A DNA stretch of 64,000 nt from JBBROS01 sp965213845 (GTDB taxonomy: Bacteria; Pseudomonadota; Alphaproteobacteria; Acetobacterales; Acetobacteraceae), in NCBI GenBank assembly GCA_965213845.1, contig CBDCAI010000004.1, positions 1,860,001 to 1,924,000 of the forward strand, in the 5' to 3' direction. The notes under the pieces were generated by a model. It had not been told where the DNA came from and did not search any database. It saw only the letters and a program-made list of their open reading frames with translations. The translations under genes and the position numbers were made by a program. The number at the start of each line of letters is the position of its first letter. Position 1 is the first letter of the stretch. This document shows, in pieces, positions 1-11,355 of this stretch.

Positions 1-878
1 GGCGGATACAGGTGGTTGAAGATGCCGCTGCCGGTGTTGCCCAGTGGGGTGGCGAGGCGGGTGACGATGTCCTTGTTGCGCTCCAGCAAAGGCAGCATGT
101 CGTTGCTGGGGTTCTCCCACCAGTCGACCTCGTTGTTGGCCAGGGCCGCCGCGGCGGTGCCCTGGTCGGGCATGACGGTGAACTCGACCCGGTCGAAGTG
201 CACGCGCTTGGGCCCGGCTGCGCCCGAGACGACGCCGCCGTCCCGCGGGCGATAGGCGGGGTTGCGATCATAGACGGCGCGGGCGCCGGCCATGCGCTCG
301 GCGGCGTTCCAGCGGAACGGGCCGGAGCCGACGATCTCGGTGATGGCCTTGCCGGGATCGTTCTGCGCCAGGCGCTCGGGCATGACGAGCAGGGCGGGCG
401 GGCCGAGCTTCGACAGGGCCAGCAGCATGGCGCTGAAGGGGCGGTGGAGGCGGATGACGAAGCTGCGGTCGTCGGGCGCCGTCATCTCCGCCAGGCGGGC
501 CAGCAGGGCCTGGCCCAGCGCGTCCCGCTGGGCCCAGCGGCGGATGGAGGCCACGCAGTCCCGCCCGCGCACGGGTTCGCCGTCGTGGAACACCAGGCCC
601 TCGCGCAGGCGGAAGGTCCAGCGGCGGCCTTCGTCCTCGACCTGGTGGCCCTCGACCATCTGCGGCTGGGGCTGCAGCTCGGCATCCAGGCCATAAAGCT
701 GGTCCCAGACCAGCAGGCCATGGTTGCGGGTGATGTATGCGGTGGTGGTGACGGGATCGAGCACCGTCACGTCGGACTGCGGCACGAAGCGCAGCACGCG
801 AGAGCTCGCGGGTTGGGCGAGGGACGGCCGGGGCAGGAGGATGGACCCGGCGGCGGCGAGGATGTGACGTCGAAGCAT
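1..878 (-). CDS. ABC transporter substrate-binding protein, family 5 (partial)
   Basis: Periplasmic binding protein of the peptide/nickel (SBP family 5) class, which delivers oligopeptides or similar solutes to an ABC permease. About 292 residues are visible; the C-terminus lies beyond the window edge (family members are about 500-530 residues). It begins MLRRHILAAAGS with a signal peptide ending near SLAQ. The family pattern follows: VLRFVPQSDVTVLDPV, then WTFRLREGLVFHDGEPV, and GSGPFRWN further on. The ATG lies about 100 bp downstream of the glucosidase gene on the same strand. Permease genes are not in view, so the substrate is unknown. The family call is firm; the ligand is not. Confidence 0.88.
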   Translation of the reverse strand, partial: MLRRHILAAAGSILLPRPSLAQPASSRVLRFVPQSDVTVLDPVTTTAYITRNHGLLVWDQLYGLDAELQPQPQMVEGHQVEDEGRRWTFRLREGLVFHDGEPVRGRDCVASIRRWAQRDALGQALLARLAEMTAPDDRSFVIRLHRPFSAMLLALSKLGPPALLVMPERLAQNDPGKAITEIVGSGPFRWNAAERMAGARAVYDRNPAYRPRDGGVVSGAAGPKRVHFDRVEFTVMPDQGTAAAALANNEVDWWENPSNDMLPLLERNKDIVTRLATPLGNTGSGIFNHLYP

Positions 879-982
879 GCCTGTCTCCTTGGTGGGGGAG
901 CCAGGACCGGCGTGGGCGCTTCAGGGCGTCCGTTGTGTTCAGCCTAGACGGGGCCCGTCGTGCTCGTCCAGCAAAACGGGCG

Positions 983-3813
<2,831 letters not shown>

Positions 3814-3817
<4 letters not shown>

Positions 3818-5805
3818 GGGGGATTCGAACGACCGGTCAGCATCGCCTCCATGCGGAGCAGTTCGCCCAGGGACCAGGCCTGGAAGGGACAGCCGCCGGG
3901 GGTGTGCGGGGCGTCGCCGTCGGCGACTTCGCTGACGTGGCCGAGGCCGGCCTGGCCGAGGTGTTCGTGGAGGGCGGGCAGGATGCGGGCCCGGGCTTCG
4001 GCCTTGGCGCCGTCGGTGTCGCCGCGGACGCGCAGCCAGGCTTCGAGGAAGGGGCCGAGCAGCCAGGGCCAGACGGTGCCCTGGTGGTAGGCGGAGTCGC
4101 GGCTTCGCATGTCGCCGTCGAAGCGGGGGCGGTAGGCGGGGTCGGCCGGGTCGAGCGTGCGGAGGCCGAGCGGGGTGAGCAGGCGGGCCTCGACGAGGTC
4201 CACGACGCCCCGGGCGAGGTCGGGCGGCAGGATGGGATGGGGCAGGCCGCCGGCGGCGAAGATCTGGTTGGGGCGGATGCGGGCGCATTCGGCGGGGTCG
4301 CCGTCGACGATGTCGCGCAGGCCCCCGGTGGCCGGGTCCGGGAAGCGTTCGAGGAAGGCTGTGGTGGCGCGGGCGGCGGCGGCGGCCCAGGCGTCGCCGC
4401 CCGGCCAGGCGGCGGCGATGCGGAGGGCGTTGATCCAGAGCGCCTGGACCTCGACGGGCTTGCCGGCGCGGGGGGTGACGACCCAGTCGCCGATCTTGGC
4501 GTCCATCCAGGTCAGCTGCTGGCCCGGCGCGCCGGCGCGGAGCAGGCCGTCCGTGTCGGGGCCGATGCCGTAGCGCGTGCCGTTCGTGTAGCCCACGAGG
4601 ATGGCGGTGCAGGCGGCGCGCAGGCGGGCGGCGGGTTCGGGGCCGATCGGGCCGGGGGTGGCGAGCAGGTCGTGCACGGCGACCACGAACCAGAGGCTGG
4701 CGTCGACGGCGTTGTATTCGGGGGTGCCGTCACCGTCGGGGAAGCGGTTGGGCAGCATGCCCGCGTCCACATGGCCGGACCAGGCGAGCAGGATGGCTTC
4801 GGCCAGGTCGCGCCGGGTGCGGGCCTGTACGTCCTGGGCCAGCCGGTCCCGCGCGGTGGCGGCCGGCGGGTCCGGGGCGAGCAGCAGGCCGCGCAAGGCG
4901 ATGAAGGTGTCGCGGCCCCAGTCGGTGAACCAGGGAAAGCCGGCCAGGATCGTCGCGCGGCCATCGCGGTGCGCCATGTAGTGGCGGGCGGCCCGGCGCA
5001 GCGGCGGCAAGGCGAGGCGTTCGGCGGCGACGGCCTCGGCCAGGACGGCGACGGGCCAGGCCGGGGCGGCGTCGGCGCGCAGGGCGAGGGTGGCGGGCCG
5101 GTCGAGGTCCCAGGTGAGGATGCCGGGGGAGGCGAGGTCTTCCTGGTCGCCCAGGCCGCGGTCGCGCTCGGCGGTATACAGGAAGCGGCGGAACCAGAGC
5201 GGGTCGGGCTGGTAACGGCCGCCCCAGGCGGTGACGGGGGGCAGGCCGGGGTAGGGGCGCCAGCGGACCCAGCCGGGGCCGGGTTCGGCGGCGAAGTCGA
5301 AACCGGGGTTCTCGTGGTGCAGGCCGTGATAGTCGCGGCCGGACAGGAGCGGGCGGACGTGGAGCGTGGCGGGTGCCGCGCCGGGGGGGGCCGCACCGGG
5401 GGGGGCCGCGCCGGGGGGGGCCGCGCCGGGGGGGGGCGCGCCGGGAGGGGCCTGCCGGGTCCAGCGCAGGCAGGTCTGGCCGCCGGCGACGAAGATCTCC
5501 TGCACCAGGGTGGTGCCGTCGGGGAGGGCGAGCGTCCAGCGGGGCCAGGGGTCCCAGGTGAAGGTCCGGATGCGGTCCCGCCCGTCGGGGTGGACGGCGT
5601 CCGGGGCGTAGCGTTGGCTGGCGAGGGCGGTGGTGCTGCCGGGGAGGTCGATCCAGGCCTCGATCCCGTTGACCATCACGTATCGCCCGGCGGGCCCCTG
5701 GGTCAGCAGGAGGGCGTGGTAGCGGCGGGTGCGGATGAAGTCGGCTGTCCCGGAGGCGAAGCCCCCGGTGCCGTCAGCCTCCAGCCATTCCCCGGCGGGC
5801 GCTAT
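3814..5805 (-). CDS. Amylo-alpha-1,6-glucosidase (glycogen debranching enzyme)
   Basis: Hydrolyses alpha-1,6 branch stubs of glycogen-like glucans. The C-terminal GDE domain shows WFTDWGRDTFIALRGLLL, PEYNAVDASLWF, and near the end SRDSAYHQGTVWPWLLGPF. The N-terminal beta domain is interrupted by a Pro-Gly-Ala-Ala repeat. The first conventional start, a GTG at 5677-5679, would remove the conserved family N-terminus, which is clearly encoded upstream in the same frame (EWLEADGTGGFASGT, then FIRTRRYHALLLT). Between there and the in-frame stop at 6019-6021 there is no ATG, GTG or TTG. The best candidate is ATA at 5803-5805, which overlaps the TAG of the upstream gene (ATAG). The downstream glucosidase overlaps by 4 bp. 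Function is sure; the start codon is anomalous. Confidence 0.85.
5376..5450. repeat. 15-bp G-rich tandem repeat inside debranching enzyme gene
   Basis: Five 15-bp units on the + strand, each CCGCGCC or CCGCACC followed by eight Gs (units start at 5376, 5391, 5406 and 5421; a degenerate fifth at 5436). On the coding strand the array encodes repeated Pro-Pro-Gly-Ala-Ala in the N-terminal domain of the debranching enzyme. The four G8 tracts are slippage-prone and could form G-quadruplexes on the non-template side. Confidence 0.9.
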
Positions 5806-6521
5806 GGCGCGGGCACGATCGCGGTGGGGATCAGCGGCCCGTCCAGCTCCGGTGCGCCGGAGATGTGCTGGTAGGTGGCATAGATCGGCAGGCCGGTCGC
5901 GAGGTCGATCCAGAGCGAGCTGACGGAGCGGTAGGTGTTGCCCGCGAAGCCCTCGCGGTAGTGGGTGAGCTTGAGGGCGGACCAGGTTTTGTCGAGCAGG
6001 CGGATCTCCTCGATGCCGTCATGCCGGATCAGGTCGTGCCATTCGACCTGGCCCGGGTCGGCGACGGTGTCGAAGCCCACCACATCCCCGGTCTTGCTGT
6101 GCAGGACGCGCTGCAGGGCGCGGTAGGCGAGGTCGGCGCCCGGCCAGGTGGCGCCCCAGATGCCGTACCAGGCCTCCATCTCGTCGGGGCCGACGCGCAT
6201 GCGGCAGAGGTCGGGCTTGTCGGGCACGCTGCCGAGGAACGTGAGCGTGGGTCCGCCCTTCTGCTCGACCCGCGACCCGGCGGCGGGGCAGGGCGGCGGG
6301 ACCGGCTCGCCCGGGGTGGTGGTGGCGCGAATGTTGTTGACGATGATGGGCGGCGGGAAGTTGCGCAGCGCGGCCTGCAGCCCGACCGGGTCGCCCGGGG
6401 TGCCCGGCGGCACGGGGGCCGGCGCCTCCCGCAGGGGTTCCGGGAGCGGCGAGCCGCTTTGGGCGCTTGCGCCGCTGGCGAAGGCGACGGTCGAGAGGAG
6501 GAGCAGGAGGATGGGGCGCAT
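5802..6521 (-). CDS. Secreted hypothetical protein (239 aa)
   Basis: An exported protein of unknown function. MRPILLLLLSTVAFASGASA is a standard Sec signal peptide. It is followed by a Pro-rich linker (PLPEPLREAPAPVPPGTP) and a globular domain with EAWYGIWGATWPGADLAY near the middle and IWIDLATG-like text (SSLWIDLATGLPIYATYQHI) near the end, reminiscent of small outer-membrane or periplasmic proteins of the DUF1571 type. That resemblance is tentative. It lies just upstream of the debranching enzyme, sharing an ATAG junction, and 9 bp downstream of the VOC gene, so it is probably in the same operon. Confidence 0.7.
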   Translation of the reverse strand: MRPILLLLLSTVAFASGASAQSGSPLPEPLREAPAPVPPGTPGDPVGLQAALRNFPPPIIVNNIRATTTPGEPVPPPCPAAGSRVEQKGGPTLTFLGSVPDKPDLCRMRVGPDEMEAWYGIWGATWPGADLAYRALQRVLHSKTGDVVGFDTVADPGQVEWHDLIRHDGIEEIRLLDKTWSALKLTHYREGFAGNTYRSVSSLWIDLATGLPIYATYQHISGAPELDGPLIPTAIVPAP

Positions 6522-6530
6522 AAGCGTTCT

Positions 6531-7382
6531 TTATTCCACGAAGCCGAGCGCGAGGCCGCCGGCCTGCGATGCGGGGATGACGATGGCGTCCTGCAGGAGG
6601 GCGCTGGCTTTGGCCGGGGGCTCGAACCCGCCGGCGGCGAGGGCGGCCCGGGTGCGGTCCAGCGAGGCGGTGCGGACGATGAGGGCGGCCATGGCGGCGG
6701 CGCGGCCCTGCATGTCGGGGGCCGCGGCGCCGAAGCGGGCGGCGACGGCGTCGGGCGGCAGGATCTCGATGCGGGCCAGGCCGGCGGTCAGGATATGGCC
6801 GGTCTCGGTCGGGCGCAGGGCCGCCTCGCCGAACATCAGGGCGAACAGGGCGGCATAGGCACCGGGGTCCTCGGCGGCGATGACCATGCCGGCCAGGCCG
6901 GTGGCGCCGTTCGGGTGGCGGCGCCAGGGGTCGTGCCAGACCAGGTCGGGCGTGAGGTGATGGCAGAAGAACATGCGGCCGGCGGGCACGGCGTCACGCT
7001 CGAGCCGGACGGTGCGGAAGGCGGCATCGCCGGTGCGGTCACCGCCCATGTCCACCGGGCGGGAGAAGGACTGCGGCGGCAGGATGGGCACGCCGGCCTG
7101 GGTGAGTGCGGCATAGAGGCGGTCGCTGTCGGTGGTCTTGAACACAAGGCCGTTGAGGCCGGCGGGCCAGCTGAGCACGTCCGTGCGGTCGTGGCCGGGG
7201 ACGACGCCCAGCAGCTCGATATAGTCGGTGCCGAGGATGGCCAGGTTGTTGCTGGAGCCGAGCGTGTGGTGGCCGCGCGGCGTGAGCTGGAACCCGAGGC
7301 GGGTCCAGAGCTCGGCGGCGGCGTCGAGGCCGTCGCGGACGTTGACGACCACGTGGTCGATGAGGGGGATGGGCAGGGTCAT
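6531..7382 (-). CDS. VOC family protein (glyoxalase-like domain)
   Basis: A 283-residue member of the vicinal oxygen chelate superfamily, of the glyoxalase_3-like kind. The first beta-alpha-beta-beta-beta module begins IDHVVVNVRDGLDAAAELWTRLGF, where the early His is the usual metal ligand, followed by NNLAILGTDYIELLGV with the Glu ligand. A second, more divergent module occupies residues 150-280 (FFCHHLTPDLVWHDPWRRHPNG). The enzymatic activity is unknown. The ATG overlaps the stop of the acyl-CoA dehydrogenase gene by 4 bp (7379-7382), so the two are translationally coupled. Confidence 0.85.
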   Translation of the reverse strand: MTLPIPLIDHVVVNVRDGLDAAAELWTRLGFQLTPRGHHTLGSSNNLAILGTDYIELLGVVPGHDRTDVLSWPAGLNGLVFKTTDSDRLYAALTQAGVPILPPQSFSRPVDMGGDRTGDAAFRTVRLERDAVPAGRMFFCHHLTPDLVWHDPWRRHPNGATGLAGMVIAAEDPGAYAALFALMFGEAALRPTETGHILTAGLARIEILPPDAVAARFGAAAPDMQGRAAAMAALIVRTASLDRTRAALAAGGFEPPAKASALLQDAIVIPASQAGGLALGFVE

Positions 7383-8641
7383 TCGGCCGCCTGGGGACGT
7401 TGTTCGGGTTCGGGCACTGCGGCCTGGTGGGCGGCCCGGGCCGCGAGAGCGGCGCGGCCGGCGATGCCGAGGGCCAGGTCGTCCTGCGGCGGGGCGAACA
7501 GGCCGGCGCGGGCGTCGCGGAAGTAGCGCTCGAGCGGGAGGTCGGCGGTGAGGCTGAAGCCGCCGGCGACGCGCAGGGCGGTTTCCGTGACGGTGCAGGC
7601 GGCGTTGGTGCAGAGGTATTTGGCGGTGGCGATGCGGGCGCCGAGGTCCTCATGCGCCGCGTTGTGCGTCCAGGCCTGGTCCGCACCGGCGCGGGCCGTG
7701 TCGTGCAGCACGGTGCGGGCGGCGTCGAGCGCGATCTGCATGGTGCCGATCATGTGCTGGATGTGCGGCTGCCCGGCGATGGGGCTGCCGAGGGCGGGGG
7801 GCGTGCGGCTGATGGCGTAGTCGCAGGCGACGTCGAGCGCTGCCTGTCCGACACCGAGGTAGACGGCGGCGAGCGGCAGGGCCCAGAGGCTGGCGCGGGT
7901 GGCCACCGCCGCTGTTCCGGGCGCGGGACCGGCGGCCGGGTTGGGGGCGCCGAGCGGGCGACGCTCGACCAGGCGCTGGTCGGGCACGAAGACGCGGTCG
8001 TAGAGCACGTCGTCGTTGCCGGCGGCGCGGACGGCCAGGCTGTGGCGCCAGGTGGGGCGGATGGTCAGGCCGGGCGACCCGGCCTCGACGATGGCGCTGG
8101 CGATGGAGCCCTGGGGGAAGGCCGCGTCGGGCGGCAGGACGATGCCGGTGACGAGGTAGCGCAGGGCCGGGGCGGCGGTGACGAAGATCTTCTTTCCGGT
8201 GACCAGCCAGCCGCCCTCGGTGCGCTCGGCCGTGGTGATGGGGGTGCCGCCGCGGGAGACGCTGCCCAGCTCCGTTTCGGTGACGCAGTTGTTGATGCCG
8301 CCGCCCTTGGTGGCGAGGGTGCGGCAGATCTCGGCCAGCAGGGGTTCGGGCCAGGCGTTCACCTCGATGGCGCGGCCGAGCACGCTGATGAGCATGGCGG
8401 TACCGAGCGCGGTGCTGGCGCAGCCGCGGGCCAGGTGTTCCTGCGCGACGACCATCTCGAGCACCGAGGCGCCCTGGCCGCCGTAGCGGCGGGGGACGAC
8501 GAGGCGGAGATAGCCGCTCTCGTGCAGGTCCTGCCAGTTCTCGAGCGGGAACCGGCTTTCATGGTCCGCGGCGGCGGCGCGGGCGGCGAAGCGGGCGGCA
8601 AGGCTGTCCGCGAGGGCGACGAGGGGGGAGGGGGCGGGCAT
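7379..8641 (-). CDS. Acyl-CoA dehydrogenase family protein
   Basis: A flavoprotein dehydrogenase of 420 residues. N-terminal helical domain: ENWQDLHESGYLRLVVPRRYGG. Middle beta domain: TELGSVSRGGTPITTAER and GGWLVTGKKIFVTAAPALRYLV. C-terminal helical domain: ALPLAAVYLGVGQAALDVA, ending with AGGFSLTADLPLERYFRDARA, the usual end-of-domain motif. It lacks an obvious catalytic Glu in the normal position by eye, so it may be closer to the DszC/monooxygenase-like branch. It is first in the minus-strand run 8641-5802 and coupled to the VOC gene by a 4-bp overlap. A 120-bp divergent gap separates it from the toxin-like gene. Confidence 0.87.
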   Translation of the reverse strand: MPAPSPLVALADSLAARFAARAAAADHESRFPLENWQDLHESGYLRLVVPRRYGGQGASVLEMVVAQEHLARGCASTALGTAMLISVLGRAIEVNAWPEPLLAEICRTLATKGGGINNCVTETELGSVSRGGTPITTAERTEGGWLVTGKKIFVTAAPALRYLVTGIVLPPDAAFPQGSIASAIVEAGSPGLTIRPTWRHSLAVRAAGNDDVLYDRVFVPDQRLVERRPLGAPNPAAGPAPGTAAVATRASLWALPLAAVYLGVGQAALDVACDYAISRTPPALGSPIAGQPHIQHMIGTMQIALDAARTVLHDTARAGADQAWTHNAAHEDLGARIATAKYLCTNAACTVTETALRVAGGFSLTADLPLERYFRDARAGLFAPPQDDLALGIAGRAALAARAAHQAAVPEPEQRPQAAE

Positions 8642-8761
8642 TGGGTGGAGAGTGCCGGGTTCGACGCGGGTTTGGAAGGGTGGGATTGCAGGGACGGCCG
8701 GGCGGGCCTCGTCGCAGATAGGAATATATGCCGTCCTGGCCACCAATGCGAGGGGGCGAGC

Positions 8762-9749
8762 ATGGCGCATGTCGGGTGGGTGTATCAGGGCCGGCAGTAT
8801 CACCGGTGGTTTGGCCACGGGACCAAGCCGGGCGGGGAGGGGGGCGCGGTGCCGACCGATCTCTCCGACAGGATTGGGGCGATCGGGGCGAGCGTGGTCG
8901 CGGCGCTGCCTCCTGCGTCGCGGCGCCATCCTGCCGCGACGTTCGACGCCCCTGGCCTGGAGAGGCTGGTGGTCGCGATGGGGGCCTGGGTGCGCGGCCT
9001 CGGCTTGGCGCCGGCAGTGTTCGCCGAGCGGCTGGCCGGACGCGAGGCAGGAAGCTCCGTGGCGGAGGCTTTCCGGCAATCGGCGGCGCTGGTCGCGGAG
9101 GCCGGGACACAGTCCGAGTTGAAGGGAGCCAGCGAGGCGCTGGCGGCCGGGATGCAGGCCGTCGGGCTCGACCGCTGGCCAGCGGAACTGGGGCGTCTCG
9201 CGCAAGGAGCTGCTGCCATTCCGGCGCGGGCAACCCCGGGGCGATACCAGCTGGTGCTGACCTTCGGCCCAAGTTTGCTCCGGGCGGTCGCGATCGATTT
9301 CGACCCTCGAGAACTTCCGTTGACGCCCGATGCCGAGGCAGTGGGACGCAGGGCCCATGCTGTCGCGGTCGCGATCGTGGTTGCCATGCAGGGCTACTTC
9401 GACGACCGGACCGTCCAGTCTGCGAGCAGCACGTTGCATGCTTTGTTCGCCGAAAAGGTGGAACAGCTTGCTATTCCAGGTCTTCGTGTCGAGCAGTCCT
9501 ATCGACTCGAATGGCGAGGTTACCGGCTATGGTGACCGCGGGTCTGTCCGGGTGGACGTTATTTATACAAACCCTAAAACGCGCAACGTGGAGGGCATTT
9601 GGGACTGGAAGGTTGGAGGTGCGACCCTCAACGCGCGTCGGGCCCGGGAACTGAGCGAAAGGGTCTCGCGTGTTTCTGGAACGCCGGCACTTCCGGCCGT
9701 TCCAATTCTTGTCAGGGAATTTCATGTCGAGTTAAGGCGGGCGCCATAG
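8762..9749 (+). pseudogene. PD-(D/E)XK nuclease toxin-like protein, frameshifted
   Basis: The first part (8762-9535) is an alpha-helical protein of unknown type beginning MAHVGWVYQGRQYHRWFGHG, with no signal peptide. Near 9505-9510 the natural reading moves to the next frame: EQSYRL continues as NGEVTGYGDRGSVRVDVIY and ends at TAG 9747-9749. The C-terminal module has an Asp at 9555-9557 (RVDV) and DWK at 9603-9611 (GIWDWKVGG), the spacing expected for a PD-(D/E)XK nuclease like those of polymorphic toxins. Base composition drops in AT-richer patches after 9540. One extra base, or recoding, separates the halves. The toxin reading is inference; the frame change is seen directly. Confidence 0.55.
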
Positions 9750-9759
9750 GGAAGATTTC

Positions 9760-10413
9760 ATGACGATTTTACAAGTTGTCCGTGCAATCGGTGAACGTTC
9801 GGAAGATGGCTGGAGGTATAGACTTGGGAATAGAATTGTCTGCCGATCACTTGGCGGATGCTGTGTTCGGGGCCTTTCCGTCGATCGCACGGGTATCCAG
9901 GGTAAATACCTGGTCTATGCATTCACGCAGACCTGGTTCGGTGTCGCGGACGGCGCCATGACTTCGATGAGTTTCGAAGTCGGGGATCGCAGGTTTGGCG
10001 ACGACACGGTCGTTGCCGAACAACTCACTCCTTACCTCAGCGGTGATCCCGATGTGCGTCGCGTGGCGTTTGCTGCGCCGGAAGATCCTGTCTTCCTGTC
10101 GAACAAGACATGGTTCAGAGAGGTAGGGCTGGCTGCGACAGACACGATGCAGATCGAGTATGCGATGATTCGGGCCTGGAAGGGGGATCGCAACTTTGCA
10201 GCCGGCGAGTTGCGTGGCGTGCCGGAGCGGCTGCGACATAGACCCGAGGATGCGTTCTGGAACCGGCGTCGGGACGCCACGGCCCGGCTGATCTCGTGCC
10301 TCAAGGCCGGGCGGGAGGTGCGGCCGGTCATCGAGGCGCTGAACGCGGAGGGGCGGGCGCTGCTGCGGATCACGAGGCTGCGGGGCTGCGGTCGCGCGTC
10401 CGGGCCGTCGTGA
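9760..10413 (+). CDS. Hypothetical protein; possible partner of the nuclease-like gene
   Basis: A 217-residue protein without a recognised domain. The ATG at 9760 has GGGAAG about 5 bp upstream and follows the nuclease-like reading frame by 10 bp. Codons such as TTA, CAA, AGA, AAT and ATT in the first 60 positions differ from the neighbours, which suggests acquired DNA. Sequence features: YLVYAFTQTWFGVADGAM, FEVGDRRFGDD, and a basic C-terminus. The arrangement (nuclease, then a small downstream gene) is that of toxin and immunity protein. The last 70 residues, after GELRGVPERL, return to host-like composition and may belong to something else. Confidence 0.55.
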   Translation: MTILQVVRAIGERSEDGWRYRLGNRIVCRSLGGCCVRGLSVDRTGIQGKYLVYAFTQTWFGVADGAMTSMSFEVGDRRFGDDTVVAEQLTPYLSGDPDVRRVAFAAPEDPVFLSNKTWFREVGLAATDTMQIEYAMIRAWKGDRNFAAGELRGVPERLRHRPEDAFWNRRRDATARLISCLKAGREVRPVIEALNAEGRALLRITRLRGCGRASGPS

Positions 10414-10438
10414 TCGGCTGACGCCTGTTGCACTTGCG

Positions 10439-10467
10439 TTGACCCTGCCCAAGTCTGTGAGTACCAA
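10439..10467 (+). promoter_or_regulatory. Candidate sigma-70 promoter for sdh operon
   Basis: TTGACC at 10439-10444 and TACCAA at 10462-10467 are separated by 17 bp and lie 35 bp before the sdhC start. The -35 matches consensus at five of six positions; the -10 is weak. Seen in the sequence; activity is inferred. Confidence 0.4.
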
Positions 10468-10501
10468 CAGGCCTTGCCCTGGCCGGAGTTCACCTGACGC
10501 G

Positions 10502-10939
10502 ATGAAAGACGTGTTCGATCCCTTGATGGTGGCGCGGACCAGCGATGGCCGGACCATCCGCCGCCCGCTGTCGCCGCACCTCCAGGTGTACCGGCCGCAG
10601 CTGACGTCGATCCTGTCGATCATGAACCGGGTGACGGGGCTGGCCGCCTCGGCGGGCACGCTGCTGCTGGTGTGGTGGCTGGTGGCGGCGGCGACGGGGC
10701 CGCAGGCGTTCGACCGGGTGCAGTGGTTCATCGGCTCGCCGCTGGGACTGTTCATGCTGTTCGGGTGGACGGCCTCGTTGTTCTACCACCTGTTCGGCGG
10801 GCTGCGGCATCTGGCGTGGGATGCCGGCTACGGCTACGGGCTGGACCGGGTTTACGCGTCCGGCTGGGCGGCGATCATCGCCACCGTGGTCAGCACGGTG
10901 CTGGTGTGGGTCGTCGGCCTGATCGTGCTGCGGAGCTAG
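10502..10939 (+). CDS. sdhC: Succinate dehydrogenase, cytochrome b556 subunit
   Basis: Membrane anchor subunit of complex II, 145 residues, binding heme b and ubiquinone with SdhD. RPLSPHLQVYRPQLTSILSI and MNRVTG form the quinone-site segment, and three transmembrane helices follow, the second carrying the heme-ligand region YHLFGGLRHLAWD. It is the first gene of sdhCDAB; sdhD starts 4 bp after its stop. Start chosen at ATG 10502, which gives the family's normal length. Confidence 0.96.
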   Translation: MKDVFDPLMVARTSDGRTIRRPLSPHLQVYRPQLTSILSIMNRVTGLAASAGTLLLVWWLVAAATGPQAFDRVQWFIGSPLGLFMLFGWTASLFYHLFGGLRHLAWDAGYGYGLDRVYASGWAAIIATVVSTVLVWVVGLIVLRS

Positions 10940-10943
10940 GCGG

Positions 10944-11342
10944 ATGCAGGAGAACCTTTCCATCCAGGTGCGGCGCAGCCAGCTGGGCCGGGTGCGCGGC
11001 ACGGGCTCGGCCAAGGCCGGCGTGCACCACTGGTATCTGGAGCGGGTGACGGCGATCGCGCTGATCCCGCTGACGCTGTGGTTCGTGTTCAGCATGGTGC
11101 GCCTGGTGGGCGCCTCGCAGGAAGCCGTGGTGGTGTGGGCCGGACGGCCGTGGAACAGCGTGCTGCTGCTGGCGCTGATCGGGATGACGTTCCAGCACAT
11201 GGCGCTGGGGATCCAGGTGGTGCTGGAAGACTATGTGAATGCGAAGTGGGCCATGAACATCGGCATCCTGGCGACGAAGGCCGTGTGCGGCCTGCTGGGG
11301 CTGCTGGCGGCCCTTTCGGTGTTGAAGCTGGCGCTTTGGTAA
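10944..11342 (+). CDS. sdhD: Succinate dehydrogenase, hydrophobic membrane anchor
   Basis: Second membrane subunit of complex II, 132 residues with three transmembrane helices. The N-terminal RVRGTGSAKAGVHHWYLERV is the typical alphaproteobacterial SdhD signature, and FQHMALGIQVVLEDYV carries the heme His. It is followed by sdhA after 13 bp. Confidence 0.95.
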   Translation: MQENLSIQVRRSQLGRVRGTGSAKAGVHHWYLERVTAIALIPLTLWFVFSMVRLVGASQEAVVVWAGRPWNSVLLLALIGMTFQHMALGIQVVLEDYVNAKWAMNIGILATKAVCGLLGLLAALSVLKLALW

Positions 11343-11355
11343 GGGACAGGACCTG

